Shown: piece after piece, positions 1 through 6,284 of the stretch
How the letters are laid out: every line of letters begins with the position of its first letter
Position numbering within the stretch: position 1 is the first letter of the stretch
NCBI GenBank assembly: GCA_018813405.1
Contig: JAHJBW010000001.1
Coordinates: 1-10,585, forward strand
Origin: Candidatus Margulisiibacteriota bacterium
Lineage (GTDB): Bacteria > Margulisbacteria > WOR-1 > XYC2-FULL-46-14 > JAHJBW01
Direction: 5' to 3'
DNA: 10,585 bases
Translations under genes and position numbers: made by a program
The notes under the pieces: model-generated
Told to the model about the DNA's origin: nothing
Databases searched by the model: none
The model's input: the letters and a program-made list of their open reading frames with translations, nothing else

Positions 1-14
1 AGTATACTTAAATG

Positions 15-34
15 TATAATCTTACTATTATAAT
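15..34 (+). promoter_or_regulatory. Candidate AT-rich promoter for the 59-751 gene
   Basis: Two exact TATAAT hexamers lie at 15-20 and 29-34 in a very AT-rich leader. The second would start transcription near position 41, just ahead of the AAGGGGAG Shine-Dalgarno sequence at about 45-52. Neither has a good -35 inside the window, and the -35 of the first would fall outside it. In such AT-rich DNA, TATAAT can arise by chance, so which hexamer is used cannot be decided. Confidence 0.4.
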
Positions 35-58
35 TATACCATAGAAGGGGAGATTTCT

Positions 59-751
59 GTGAAAAATCTGGTCTTTGGGCTGGCAGCCTCCGTTTTATTG
101 GCGACCTCAGTTTTGGCCATGGGTTCATCCCCTCCAGTGGTAGGACTGCCGCAAGGTCTGGTCATGAAAGCCTCCCCTCAGGTAATTGAAGAAGTCAAAC
201 GGATCGCCACCAGGCTATATGAAGAGGGTGAAGATGCCTATAAGCAGTATCAGGGCAACTGGACGATAACTACGCTGGATATAGAGAACAGGGACAACAT
301 TATTGTCGAGACGCCTTTCAACCGCGCGGTGAACTATTGCTATATGGCCATGCTGGAAGCATCGCAGGGTACATACGACAGGTCCCAGCCCAGGACCGTG
401 ACCAATAATGAAATAGCGGCATTTTTTGACCAGCCCGCAATATTGGGCATTCAGGCTGTTGTATATATCGGATCCCCGGGCGAATCCAGCAACTACACTG
501 CCGTCCTTTACAAAAACAAGGGTCCCATCAAGCTGAAAGCCGGGTCACAATGGCAGTCGTCGAATTCCGAGTTTTACCCTGACATGCCTAAATACAGGTC
601 GACCAACAGCTATGAATTTGATATTTCCGGCTGTACGTCCACTGATGTGCTTGAGCTGGACATAGTCAAACACCCCGAAGGCCAGATACTGGATGTTAAT
701 TTTGATCCGCCAAAAGATGTGTTCAAGATCGACCTGTCTGGTATCTGGTAG
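59..751 (+). CDS. Secreted or periplasmic protein of unknown function
   Basis: The protein has 230 residues. Residues 1-20 form a classical signal peptide: Lys at position 3, a hydrophobic core, and a likely cut after SVLA. There is no lipobox Cys, so it is probably soluble in the periplasm or exported. The start is GTG, supported by an AAGGGGAG Shine-Dalgarno sequence 6-7 nt upstream. After the signal peptide comes an apparently helical stretch (about 40-65), then mixed strand-rich sequence. Only two Cys remain, C94 and C192, which could form one disulfide. Residues 130-200 (with IQAVVYIGSP near the start) look like a beta-sandwich-like region rich in Ser, Tyr and Asn. I do not recognise the family and assign no function. 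The next gene, 70 nt downstream, is also exported but has its own promoter, so the two need not be one operon. Confidence 0.8.
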   Translation: MKNLVFGLAASVLLATSVLAMGSSPPVVGLPQGLVMKASPQVIEEVKRIATRLYEEGEDAYKQYQGNWTITTLDIENRDNIIVETPFNRAVNYCYMAMLEASQGTYDRSQPRTVTNNEIAAFFDQPAILGIQAVVYIGSPGESSNYTAVLYKNKGPIKLKAGSQWQSSNSEFYPDMPKYRSTNSYEFDISGCTSTDVLELDIVKHPEGQILDVNFDPPKDVFKIDLSGIW

Positions 752-763
752 GAGCTTCTTTAT

Positions 764-792
764 TTGACAGGGGCATGCCGGTGATCTATATT
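764..792 (+). promoter_or_regulatory. Sigma70-type promoter of the 822-1427 barrel gene
   Basis: TTGACA at 764-769 (perfect -35), a 17-nt spacer and TATATT at 787-792 (5 of 6) give a near-consensus housekeeping promoter. Transcription would start near 799, leaving a leader of about 23 nt that carries the GGAGG at 811-815, six bases before the ATG. Confidence 0.75.
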
Positions 793-800
793 AATATAGA
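785..800. promoter_or_regulatory. 16-bp perfect palindrome over the -10 and start site, possible operator
   Basis: TCTATATTAATATAGA is a perfect 16-bp inverted repeat covering the -10 hexamer (787-792) and the expected start site near 799. The position suits a repressor site. The sequence is almost pure A/T, so coincidence is possible and no regulator can be named. Confidence 0.35.
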
Positions 801-821
801 CCTAAATAAGGGAGGAAGAAA

Positions 822-1427
822 ATGTTAAAGAAATTATTGAGTATATTCGTTGTTTCTGTCCTTATGATAGTTACTGGAAGCGTGGTCCTGGCCACCCCCA
901 ACGGAAAAACACTTACTGCGGGTAAACTGGGCATAGATACGGGTTTTAAGTATATTTCGTCCGGCAATACCAGGACACTGCTGGTCCCTTTCATTGTCGG
1001 GTATGGTTTCAATGACAGCCTTGACGGATTTGCGGGTATTTCAGACGGAGGCTTTGGTGTCAATTCATCATCAGGCCTGTATATGTCGATCAAATATCAG
1101 GCTCTCAAGGGCAATAATAAGGGCCTGGACTTGGCATTTTCAACTCCCCTAACTTTTGCTACCATCAATAACACTTCGGTGACCCAAATAGGTTTGATAA
1201 TGAACCTTTCTCAGGACATGTCAAATTTTACCCCCATGCTAATAACAGGTCCCACGCTTGTTTCTGGCACTAACATCTCGCAGATCATTGTGCCGTTTAG
1301 TCTGGGACTGGTGTTCTCACCGTTCCAGAATTTTGATGTCTATGGCACGGCAGGCACGACTTTTGGAGGTACTGCCACCAGTTCTCCTTTTATGGTATTG
1401 ATGGGTGTTGAGATAAGGCCTTTTTAA
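822..1427 (+). CDS. Small outer-membrane beta-barrel-like protein
   Basis: The protein has 201 residues. A signal peptide covers residues 1 to about 25: MLKK, a hydrophobic core, and a likely cut at or near VLA in VVLATPNG. The mature part alternates Gly/Ser/Asn turns with short hydrophobic strands, such as LLVPFIVGYGF, GLYMSIKYQAL and GLIMNLSQDM. It ends in VLMGVEIRPF, a terminal strand with C-terminal Phe like the BAM recognition signal of outer-membrane barrels. No Cys is present in the mature part. The start is well supported by GGAGG six bases upstream. It has its own strong promoter and lies tail-to-tail with the JAMM gene, 6 nt apart. The family is not recognised beyond the barrel pattern. 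A role as a small porin or structural barrel is inference. Confidence 0.75.
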   Translation: MLKKLLSIFVVSVLMIVTGSVVLATPNGKTLTAGKLGIDTGFKYISSGNTRTLLVPFIVGYGFNDSLDGFAGISDGGFGVNSSSGLYMSIKYQALKGNNKGLDLAFSTPLTFATINNTSVTQIGLIMNLSQDMSNFTPMLITGPTLVSGTNISQIIVPFSLGLVFSPFQNFDVYGTAGTTFGGTATSSPFMVLMGVEIRPF

Positions 1428-1433
1428 GCCAGA

Positions 1434-1877
1434 CTAAAGGTACTTGTTGACCTCATTGTCCTCGATGATCTTGATATCCTGTTCAACAGGGGTATTGCCT
1501 TCTATATTATAGATCGCCATTATGGTGTTCTTCAGGTCATACAGGCTTACTATCATCATTCCTTTAAGGTGCTTCAGCTTATGGGTCATAATATCCTTTT
1601 CCGAGGGAATCGGAAAAGATGCCGATGGGTGCGAGTGATAGAAACCCATCACCTTCATATTGTGTTTTTCAAAATAGCTATGTACTTTTATGATCTCGCC
1701 GTCAGCCAGAGCGAATTCTTCTTTTTCAGAAAAATGCAGGAAGGCCAGGTTAAAGACCGGGTAGATGCCCAGGATCAGGTTGTCTCTGCCTCCCAAAAAA
1801 CCGCCTGCCTCACTGGGATAGGCTTCCTGACAATGCTTCACTATGGTCTCGAAATGCTTTCTGGTTATTATGTACAT
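1434..1877 (-). CDS. JAMM/MPN+ (Mov34/PAD-1 type) metalloprotease, stand-alone
   Basis: This is a 147-residue single-domain protein with the complete JAMM zinc-protease signature. E23 lies in YPSEAGGFLGG. The H81-S-H83-P motif is followed after seven residues by S92 and then D95 (HSHP-x7-SxxD). H81, H83 and D95 would bind zinc, and E23 would activate water. In the family, such domains cleave isopeptide or peptide bonds at the C terminus of ubiquitin-like proteins. Bacterial members often release sulfur carriers of the ThiS/MoaD/CysO type. No sulfur carrier, E1-like enzyme or cysteine-synthesis gene is beside it here, so the substrate is unknown. It has no signal peptide and should be cytosolic. 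The ATG lacks a Shine-Dalgarno sequence, and a promoter -10 ends 6 nt upstream, which suggests a leaderless mRNA. The family call is firm; the substrate is not. Confidence 0.88.
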   Translation of the reverse strand: MYIITRKHFETIVKHCQEAYPSEAGGFLGGRDNLILGIYPVFNLAFLHFSEKEEFALADGEIIKVHSYFEKHNMKVMGFYHSHPSASFPIPSEKDIMTHKLKHLKGMMIVSLYDLKNTIMAIYNIEGNTPVEQDIKIIEDNEVNKYL

Positions 1878-1883
1878 ACTACC

Positions 1884-1912
1884 ATTTTAACGCTTTGGGA
1901 AGAAAATGTGAA
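1884..1912 (-). promoter_or_regulatory. Promoter of the JAMM gene, predicted leaderless
   Basis: Read on the minus strand, TTCACA (1912-1907, 5 of 6 to the -35) is followed by 17 nt and TAAAAT (1889-1884, 5 of 6 to the -10). Only six bases (GGTAGT) separate the -10 from the ATG at 1877-1875. Transcription should therefore begin at or next to the start codon. No Shine-Dalgarno sequence is visible. Confidence 0.6.
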
Positions 1913-1931
1913 ATCAAAGTCAGATTTTGCC

Positions 1932-1955
1932 GATCATAAGATATAAAATATGATC
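1932..1955. repeat. 7-bp perfect inverted repeat between divergent JAMM and rlmN genes
   Basis: GATCATA (1932-1938) and TATGATC (1949-1955) are perfect reverse complements separated by 10 AT-rich bases. The pair sits in the 113-bp divergent intergenic region, upstream of both putative promoters. It could be an operator for a dimeric regulator or a chance feature. Confidence 0.3.
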
Positions 1956-1978
1956 AGTCTCAGGGTCCTTAAATAAGG

Positions 1979-1984
1979 TAAAAT
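1979..1984 (+). promoter_or_regulatory. Possible -10 element directly before rlmN
   Basis: TAAAAT at 1979-1984 ends six bases before the rlmN ATG, in the cassette TAAAAT-AATAGT-ATG. This nearly repeats the JAMM start (TAAAAT-GGTAGT-ATG). No recognisable -35 lies 16-18 nt upstream, and a weak AAGG at 1975-1978 could instead serve as a distant Shine-Dalgarno sequence, so this site is uncertain. Confidence 0.4.
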
Positions 1985-1990
1985 AATAGT

Positions 1991-2992
1991 ATGAAAGACA
2001 TAGACGCTCTATATATTCCAGAAATAAGAGAAGAGATCGTAAAACTGGGGCTTAAACCATTCGCGGCTTCGCAGATCTTTCACTGGATACACCAGAAACA
2101 GGTCCGCAATTTTGAGAAGATGAGCAATCTGTCGAAAGAGAACCGCGAACTACTTTCAAAGAGCTTCTTTCTTTCCGATCTTATTGTGGAAAAACATCAG
2201 AGATCGAAGGACGGCACGGAGAAATTCCTGTTCAAACTGCACGACGGCAACCACATCGAAACGGTCCTGATGGACGATGAAGACAGAAAGACCGTTTGCG
2301 TCTCCACCCAGGTTGGGTGTCCCCTTGGCTGCTGTTTTTGCGCCACCGGTTCCACCAAATTCGCGCGCGATCTTAATGCCGCCGAGATAATAGGGCAGGT
2401 GGAGCAAATGGCGCGGGTCAACAATGTGGTCTTTATGGGCATGGGCGAACCATTCTTGAACTACGACAATTTAATGAGGGCCATTAGGATACTCAATTCA
2501 AAAGATGGCCTTAACATTGGCGCCCGAAAAATGACCGTCTCGACCGCCGGCATTCCTGACAAAATAATCCGCTTTGGCAAAGAAGGTTTGCAGGTAAGAT
2601 TGGCTGTCTCGCTCAATGCCGCCAACAACGAACTGCGCTCAAAACTTATGCCCATAAACGAAAAGTATCCCATCAACGAACTCGTTCACGCTATCCGGCA
2701 ATACAATAAAGAAACTGGCCGGCGGGTGACATTTGAATATGTCATGCTCAAAAAGATCAACGACAACCTTGACGATGTTGAAGAGCTGGCCGCGCTGTGT
2801 GACAGGGTAAAGGCAAATGTCAACCTTATCCAGCTTAATCCGCACGACAAATGCGCCCACGAGCCATCAAAGCCAGAATGCGTCCGGGCGTTCAAGGAAG
2901 CCCTTTCCGAAAAGGGGATAGAGACCGTTATCAGGATAAGGCGCGGAACGGACATTTCTGCCGCCTGCGGACAGCTAAAGGGACGGCCATGA
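1991..2992 (+). CDS. rlmN: 23S rRNA (adenine2503-C2)-methyltransferase RlmN, radical SAM enzyme
   Basis: RlmN methylates C2 of A2503 in 23S rRNA, and in many bacteria also A37 of some tRNAs, using S-adenosylmethionine and a 4Fe-4S cluster. This 333-residue protein carries every family hallmark. The radical-SAM motif CxxxCxxC is C110, C114, C117 in GCPLGCCFCATG. The two mechanistic Cys are C103, seven residues before the cluster motif, and C326 in ISAACGQL. GMGEPFLNYDN forms part of the SAM pocket, and E90 in the HIETVLM context matches a conserved acidic residue of the family. The N-terminal 80 residues form the usual small accessory domain. Length is typical or slightly short. It opens a tight four-gene run; its TGA overlaps the ATG of the HAD gene by 4 nt (ATGA), which suggests translational coupling. 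Initiation may be leaderless or from a weak AAGG. Confidence 0.97.
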   Translation: MKDIDALYIPEIREEIVKLGLKPFAASQIFHWIHQKQVRNFEKMSNLSKENRELLSKSFFLSDLIVEKHQRSKDGTEKFLFKLHDGNHIETVLMDDEDRKTVCVSTQVGCPLGCCFCATGSTKFARDLNAAEIIGQVEQMARVNNVVFMGMGEPFLNYDNLMRAIRILNSKDGLNIGARKMTVSTAGIPDKIIRFGKEGLQVRLAVSLNAANNELRSKLMPINEKYPINELVHAIRQYNKETGRRVTFEYVMLKKINDNLDDVEELAALCDRVKANVNLIQLNPHDKCAHEPSKPECVRAFKEALSEKGIETVIRIRRGTDISAACGQLKGRP

Positions 2993-3627
2993 TAAGGCTT
3001 GCCGTTTTTGACGTTGACGACACTCTTACCCGCGAAGTATCCATTTGGGAACAGCTTTACTACGAAATAGGAAAATGGGATACCCATGGTAAGATTTATC
3101 TTGATCAATATTTTAACGGGGAAATAAGCTGGGATGAATTTGCCTGCCTTGACGCTCGGGAATATGCCGGACACCACCAGGACATCATTGTTCACGCGGC
3201 CCAAAAGCTCTCATATATAAACGGCATTGAGGAAACCTTCCGGACGCTCAGGGGGCGGGGTGTTGAGATCGCGTTCGTTTCCAGCACGCTTTATCAGTTT
3301 GCCGCCTGGCTGGCCGAAAGATTCAAGGTCAGGCACTGTTATGCCAATCCGCTCGGGACCGATGAGAAGGGCATACTGAACGGCAAAATAGATCTTAAAG
3401 TAAAAGCACACAGCAAAGACATGGTCATGAGACGGCTTAAAAAAAAGCTTGGCCTTGATACGCGTCAAGTCGCGGCGGTGGGGGACTCTCTGCTTGATTT
3501 TTCAATGTTCAAGGAAGCAGGGACATCGATATGTGTTGCTCATGCCCCGGACCAGGTCAAACAAAAGGTGGACCATGTTCTGCCATCCGATGATCTGACT
3601 ACTCTTTGTGCTATAATAACAGGTTAA
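2989..3627 (+). CDS. HAD-superfamily phosphatase, phosphoserine-phosphatase-like (HAD-IB)
   Basis: The protein has 212 residues when started at the ATG that overlaps the rlmN stop. An in-frame start farther upstream, at 2851, would lie deep inside rlmN and adds no conserved sequence. Motif I is FDVDDTLT, with nucleophile D8 and acid/base D10. Motif II is the Ser at 98-99 in AFVSST, motif III is K143 in HSKDMV, and motif IV is GDSLLD with D166 and D170 for magnesium. A helical C1-type cap lies between motifs I and II (about 15-80), as in SerB-like enzymes. It should be a cytosolic phosphomonoesterase; the substrate is unknown. SerB-type enzymes usually have GDGxND in motif IV, so calling it a true phosphoserine phosphatase would be unsafe. 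The coupling to rlmN may be only operon packing. Confidence 0.85.
   Translation: MIRLAVFDVDDTLTREVSIWEQLYYEIGKWDTHGKIYLDQYFNGEISWDEFACLDAREYAGHHQDIIVHAAQKLSYINGIEETFRTLRGRGVEIAFVSSTLYQFAAWLAERFKVRHCYANPLGTDEKGILNGKIDLKVKAHSKDMVMRRLKKKLGLDTRQVAAVGDSLLDFSMFKEAGTSICVAHAPDQVKQKVDHVLPSDDLTTLCAIITG
3605..3617 (+). promoter_or_regulatory. Extended -10 promoter in front of feoAB
   Basis: TTTGTGCTATAAT contains the extended -10 form TG-n-TATAAT (TATAAT at 3612-3617) within the last codons of the HAD gene. The same 13 bases occur at 8024-8036 before glnA. No good -35 is visible, as is usual for extended -10 promoters. Expected start is near 3624, leaving a leader of about 8 nt before feoA. It would let feoAB be expressed apart from rlmN. 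No Fur-type box is evident. Confidence 0.5.
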
Positions 3628-3631
3628 AATC

Positions 3632-3871
3632 ATGACCGAAAGAGCGATCATTAAACTGGTAGACCTGAAGCCTGGCCAGGAAGGCAGGGTTGTTTCCATA
3701 GACGGCGGGAACAGGATAGTCGACCGCCTGCGCGCCCTTGGCATAAGGGAAGGGCTGACCGTCAAAAAGATCAGCGCCATGATATTGTGGGGGCCGGTGT
3801 CCGTAAAGATAGGCAGTACCACGCTTTCCATGGGCCATGGCATGGCTTCCAAAATAGTGGTTGAGGTATAA
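3632..3871 (+). CDS. feoA: FeoA, SH3-like accessory protein of ferrous iron transport
   Basis: This 79-residue protein fits the FeoA family in length and pattern. LVDLKPGQEGRVVSI forms the first strands of the SH3-like barrel. DRLRALGIREGLTVKKIS is the characteristic LxxLGIxxG segment, and the C-terminal strands end in GMASKIVVEV. FeoA is a small cytosolic protein thought to bind the FeoB G-domain and modulate Fe(II) uptake. Its stop is one base before the feoB ATG, and its final codons include the GAGG that serves as the feoB ribosome-binding site, so the two are almost certainly translated together. Its own start has only a weak AGG at 3621-3623 upstream. FeoA/FeoB neighbours make the assignment secure. 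Confidence 0.93.
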   Translation: MTERAIIKLVDLKPGQEGRVVSIDGGNRIVDRLRALGIREGLTVKKISAMILWGPVSVKIGSTTLSMGHGMASKIVVEV

Positions 3872-3872
3872 C

Positions 3873-5609
3873 ATGCGAAAGATCCTGCTAATGGGAAACC
3901 CCAATGTTGGGAAGTCCGTCTTTTTTACCAGGCTTACCGGCACTCAGGTAATGACCTCCAACTATCCCGGCACCACCGTTGAATACATCCGCGGATTTAT
4001 GCTGCTGCCTGACGGAGAAAAGGTCGAGATAATAGATGTCCCTGGGACCTATACGCTTGAGCCCACCTGCAAAGCCGAGGATGTTGCCTGCGAAATGCTC
4101 AAGGAATCCGTGGTGGAAGGATTGAAACGCGGGGATGTGGTCGTTAATGTGGTTGATGCCACCAACCTCGAGCGCAATTTAAACCTCACCCTTGAATTAA
4201 TGGAAAAGGGCGTGCCAATGGTGGTTGCCCTGAACCTCTGGGATGAAGCCAGGCACAACGGTATAAATATTGACCTGGAAAAGCTTTCCGAATGGCTGGG
4301 CATTCCCGTGGTGCCGACAGTTGGAGTAACGGGAGAGGGATTTGCCAGGCTTATAGCGAAACTTTATTCGGCCAGGGCGCCGAAGGCCAGGAAACATTCC
4401 AAAGAACAGCGCTGGAAAGAGATAGGAGAGCTTATAGGCATGGTGCAGACCATAGAGCATCGGCATCATACCTTCCTGGAATGGCTTCAGGACCTGACCA
4501 TCCACCCCAAGACAGGCATACCTGTTGCAGTTATTGTCGGTTACCTTTCTTTCAAGGTCATCCGTTTCATCGGTGAAGGGCTTATTGCTTATGTCTTTGA
4601 CCCTCTCTTTGAATTTATCTACACTCCAATGATAATGCAGGCAAGCAATTGGCTTGGCTCCACCGGTTTCTGGCACGACATTCTTGTCGGCAAGCTTATT
4701 GGCGGGCAGATAGACTATGTTCAGGCCTTTGGTGTGTTGACAACGGGGCTGTATGTGCCGCTGGCCATGGTCTTGCCCTATGTCATATCCTTTTATCTGA
4801 TACTGGGACTGCTGGAAGATTCCGGCTACCTTCCGCGCCTGGCCGTCTTGATGGACAACCTTCTTCACAGGGTTGGCCTGCACGGTTTTGCTATTGTACC
4901 CACCATACTGGGATTTGGCTGTAATGTTCCCGGCATACTGGCCACCAGGATACTGGAGAGCAAGCGGGAACGGTTTATCGCCTGCACACTTATTTCGATC
5001 GGCGTTCCCTGTGCCGCTCTGCAGGCCATGATAATTGGCGTACTTGGCAGGCATGGAACGCTTCCTGTCCTGGCGGTCTATGGCTCGCTGGCCGTTACCT
5101 GGCTGGTGCTGGGATTGGTCCTCAACAGGACTTTGCCCGGCTTTTCCCCTGAGCTTTTATTGGAAATACCACCATATAGAATGCCTCCGCTTAAGACTGT
5201 CTGGAAAAAACTGTGGTGGAGAATAAAAGGATTTCTGAGAGAAGCGGTCCCGATAGTTCTGGCGGGTGTTTTTGTGGTGAACATACTCTATGTCCTTGGG
5301 TTGTTCGAGGCCCTGGCCAATTTTACCGCGCCGGTCATTACCGGTTTGCTTGGCCTGCCCAAGGAGGCGGTCACGTCTATAATAATAGGATTTCTGCGCA
5401 AGGACGTCGCGGTGGGCATGCTGGTACCCCTGGGGTTGTCCGTCAAACAGCTGGTGGTCGCCTGCATTGTCCTTTCCATGTTCTTTCCCTGTATAGCGAC
5501 CTTTATTGTTTTGATAAAAGAGCTGGGGTGGAAGGACATGCTAAAGTCCACGGCCATAATGGTGGTCACCGCGTTGACCGTAGGAAGCTTAATTAACTTT
5601 CTTTTTTAG
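3873..5609 (+). CDS. feoB: FeoB, GTPase-coupled Fe(II) transporter, compact form
   Basis: FeoB imports ferrous iron across the inner membrane. The 578 residues start at the ATG one base after feoA; a TTG 12 nt upstream is in frame but lies inside the Shine-Dalgarno region. The G-domain is complete: G1 GNPNVGKS (8-15), G2 Thr in PGTTVE (32-37), G3 DVPG (55-58), G4 NLWD (121-124) and G5 near TVGVTGEG (149-156). After a short helical linker, the membrane part contains both gate regions. The first holds GFGCNVPG (C350) and GVPC (C380), and the second holds FFPC (C540) with the following ELGWK. It is far shorter than the roughly 770-residue enteric protein, mainly through loops and the linker, yet no core motif is missing. 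It lacks a fused FeoA or FeoC domain. Its stop overlaps that of the gene on the other strand. Confidence 0.95.
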   Translation: MRKILLMGNPNVGKSVFFTRLTGTQVMTSNYPGTTVEYIRGFMLLPDGEKVEIIDVPGTYTLEPTCKAEDVACEMLKESVVEGLKRGDVVVNVVDATNLERNLNLTLELMEKGVPMVVALNLWDEARHNGINIDLEKLSEWLGIPVVPTVGVTGEGFARLIAKLYSARAPKARKHSKEQRWKEIGELIGMVQTIEHRHHTFLEWLQDLTIHPKTGIPVAVIVGYLSFKVIRFIGEGLIAYVFDPLFEFIYTPMIMQASNWLGSTGFWHDILVGKLIGGQIDYVQAFGVLTTGLYVPLAMVLPYVISFYLILGLLEDSGYLPRLAVLMDNLLHRVGLHGFAIVPTILGFGCNVPGILATRILESKRERFIACTLISIGVPCAALQAMIIGVLGRHGTLPVLAVYGSLAVTWLVLGLVLNRTLPGFSPELLLEIPPYRMPPLKTVWKKLWWRIKGFLREAVPIVLAGVFVVNILYVLGLFEALANFTAPVITGLLGLPKEAVTSIIIGFLRKDVAVGMLVPLGLSVKQLVVACIVLSMFFPCIATFIVLIKELGWKDMLKSTAIMVVTALTVGSLINFLF

Positions 5610-6277
5610 AACAGCCAGAGTATTTTTGGGTTGGAATTGAACGACAGCTGTACGCCGTAAGAAGAATTGTTGTTGAGCAGTGCATAAAAATCCAGCCGCA
5701 TCATCTTATTTAATGCCACTCTACCGCCAATATTAAAAGAAGGGTTTTTGGCAAGGTCAATTTCCGGCAGGAGCCTGAAGTTGTTCAATAGTATCCATTC
5801 CGTACCCACCAGGAAATGAAAATTCGTGGTGTTGCCCATATTATCAATTGAAATAGCCGCGCTGGGAAGCAAAGGGGTGTTCTTGCTGAATGACGGATAG
5901 GTGCTGGTAAGATAGGCTTTCACATAGCTCTGGCTGGCAAAGCCGACCGTTCCGCCGAGCGCGATGGAAAGCGGAGTACCGTTGGAATAGTTCCATAGTT
6001 TGTACTTGATATTTAGGTCCAGCGGCGTTTCCTGCGGCGAAAAGAACTTTGACATGCCAAGCTCCAGATTGTTGACGGGACTGCCGTTCAAAGAGGCGTT
6101 CAGCGCCCCGTATCCCTGCCAGGAAGCGATACCAAGCGAGCCGTTATAATCGTGAGCGTCGATCACGTCGGCATTGGGCATGGTAAGCAGTCCGGTTGGG
6201 CCGAAGATGTTGGGGGCGGCAAGGGAAAAATTGCAAATTAAAAAGGACAAATTAATAACAAGGAATATTTTTTTCAT
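5606..6277 (-). CDS. YjbH-like outer-membrane beta-barrel protein
   Basis: The protein has 223 residues. Residues 1-21 are a signal peptide (MKKIF, a hydrophobic core, cut near SLAA). It is followed by NIFGPTGLLTMPNADV (23-38), which resembles the G-x-x-G-L-x-x-M-P-x-A opening of YjbH-type proteins linked to exopolysaccharide export in enterobacteria. The rest alternates short amphipathic strands with Asn/Gly/Ser turns and ends in KILWLF, with C-terminal Phe as in BAM-assembled barrels. It is much shorter than enteric YjbH, so it may be a single small barrel of that superfamily. No polysaccharide genes are adjacent, and a role in export is unproven. The mRNA appears leaderless. The stop overlaps the feoB stop on the opposite strand. 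Outer-membrane barrel is well supported; the YjbH link is moderate. Confidence 0.75.
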   Translation of the reverse strand: MKKIFLVINLSFLICNFSLAAPNIFGPTGLLTMPNADVIDAHDYNGSLGIASWQGYGALNASLNGSPVNNLELGMSKFFSPQETPLDLNIKYKLWNYSNGTPLSIALGGTVGFASQSYVKAYLTSTYPSFSKNTPLLPSAAISIDNMGNTTNFHFLVGTEWILLNNFRLLPEIDLAKNPSFNIGGRVALNKMMRLDFYALLNNNSSYGVQLSFNSNPKILWLF

Positions 6278-6284
6278 AATTTAA

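Noticed and set aside
733..771. Inverted repeat CCTGTC ... GACAGG as a terminator of the first gene
   Set aside because: It has only six base pairs around a loop of more than 25 nt with no T-run after it, and it overlaps the -35 of the next gene.
1569..1946. Plus-strand open frame opposite the JAMM gene
   Set aside because: The minus strand carries the complete JAMM catalytic signature; the plus frame has no domain.
2851..2988. Upstream ATG in frame with the HAD gene (46 extra residues)
   Set aside because: The extension lies inside rlmN, is basic and unlike any HAD N terminus. The ATG at 2989 starts directly at the conserved FDVDDTLT region and makes the usual ATGA overlap.
2686..3204. Minus-strand open frame of 172 codons across the rlmN/HAD junction
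   Set aside because: It is antisense to two secure genes, and its product shows no family features.
3861..3872. TTG start for FeoB overlapping feoA
   Set aside because: It overlaps the GAGG ribosome-binding site; the ATG at 3873 begins the G1-containing strand as in other FeoB proteins.
4197..5054. Long minus-strand open frame (285 codons) opposite feoB
   Set aside because: It lies wholly antisense to a fully motif-supported FeoB, has low-complexity Gln/Lys/Tyr-rich content and no recognisable domain.
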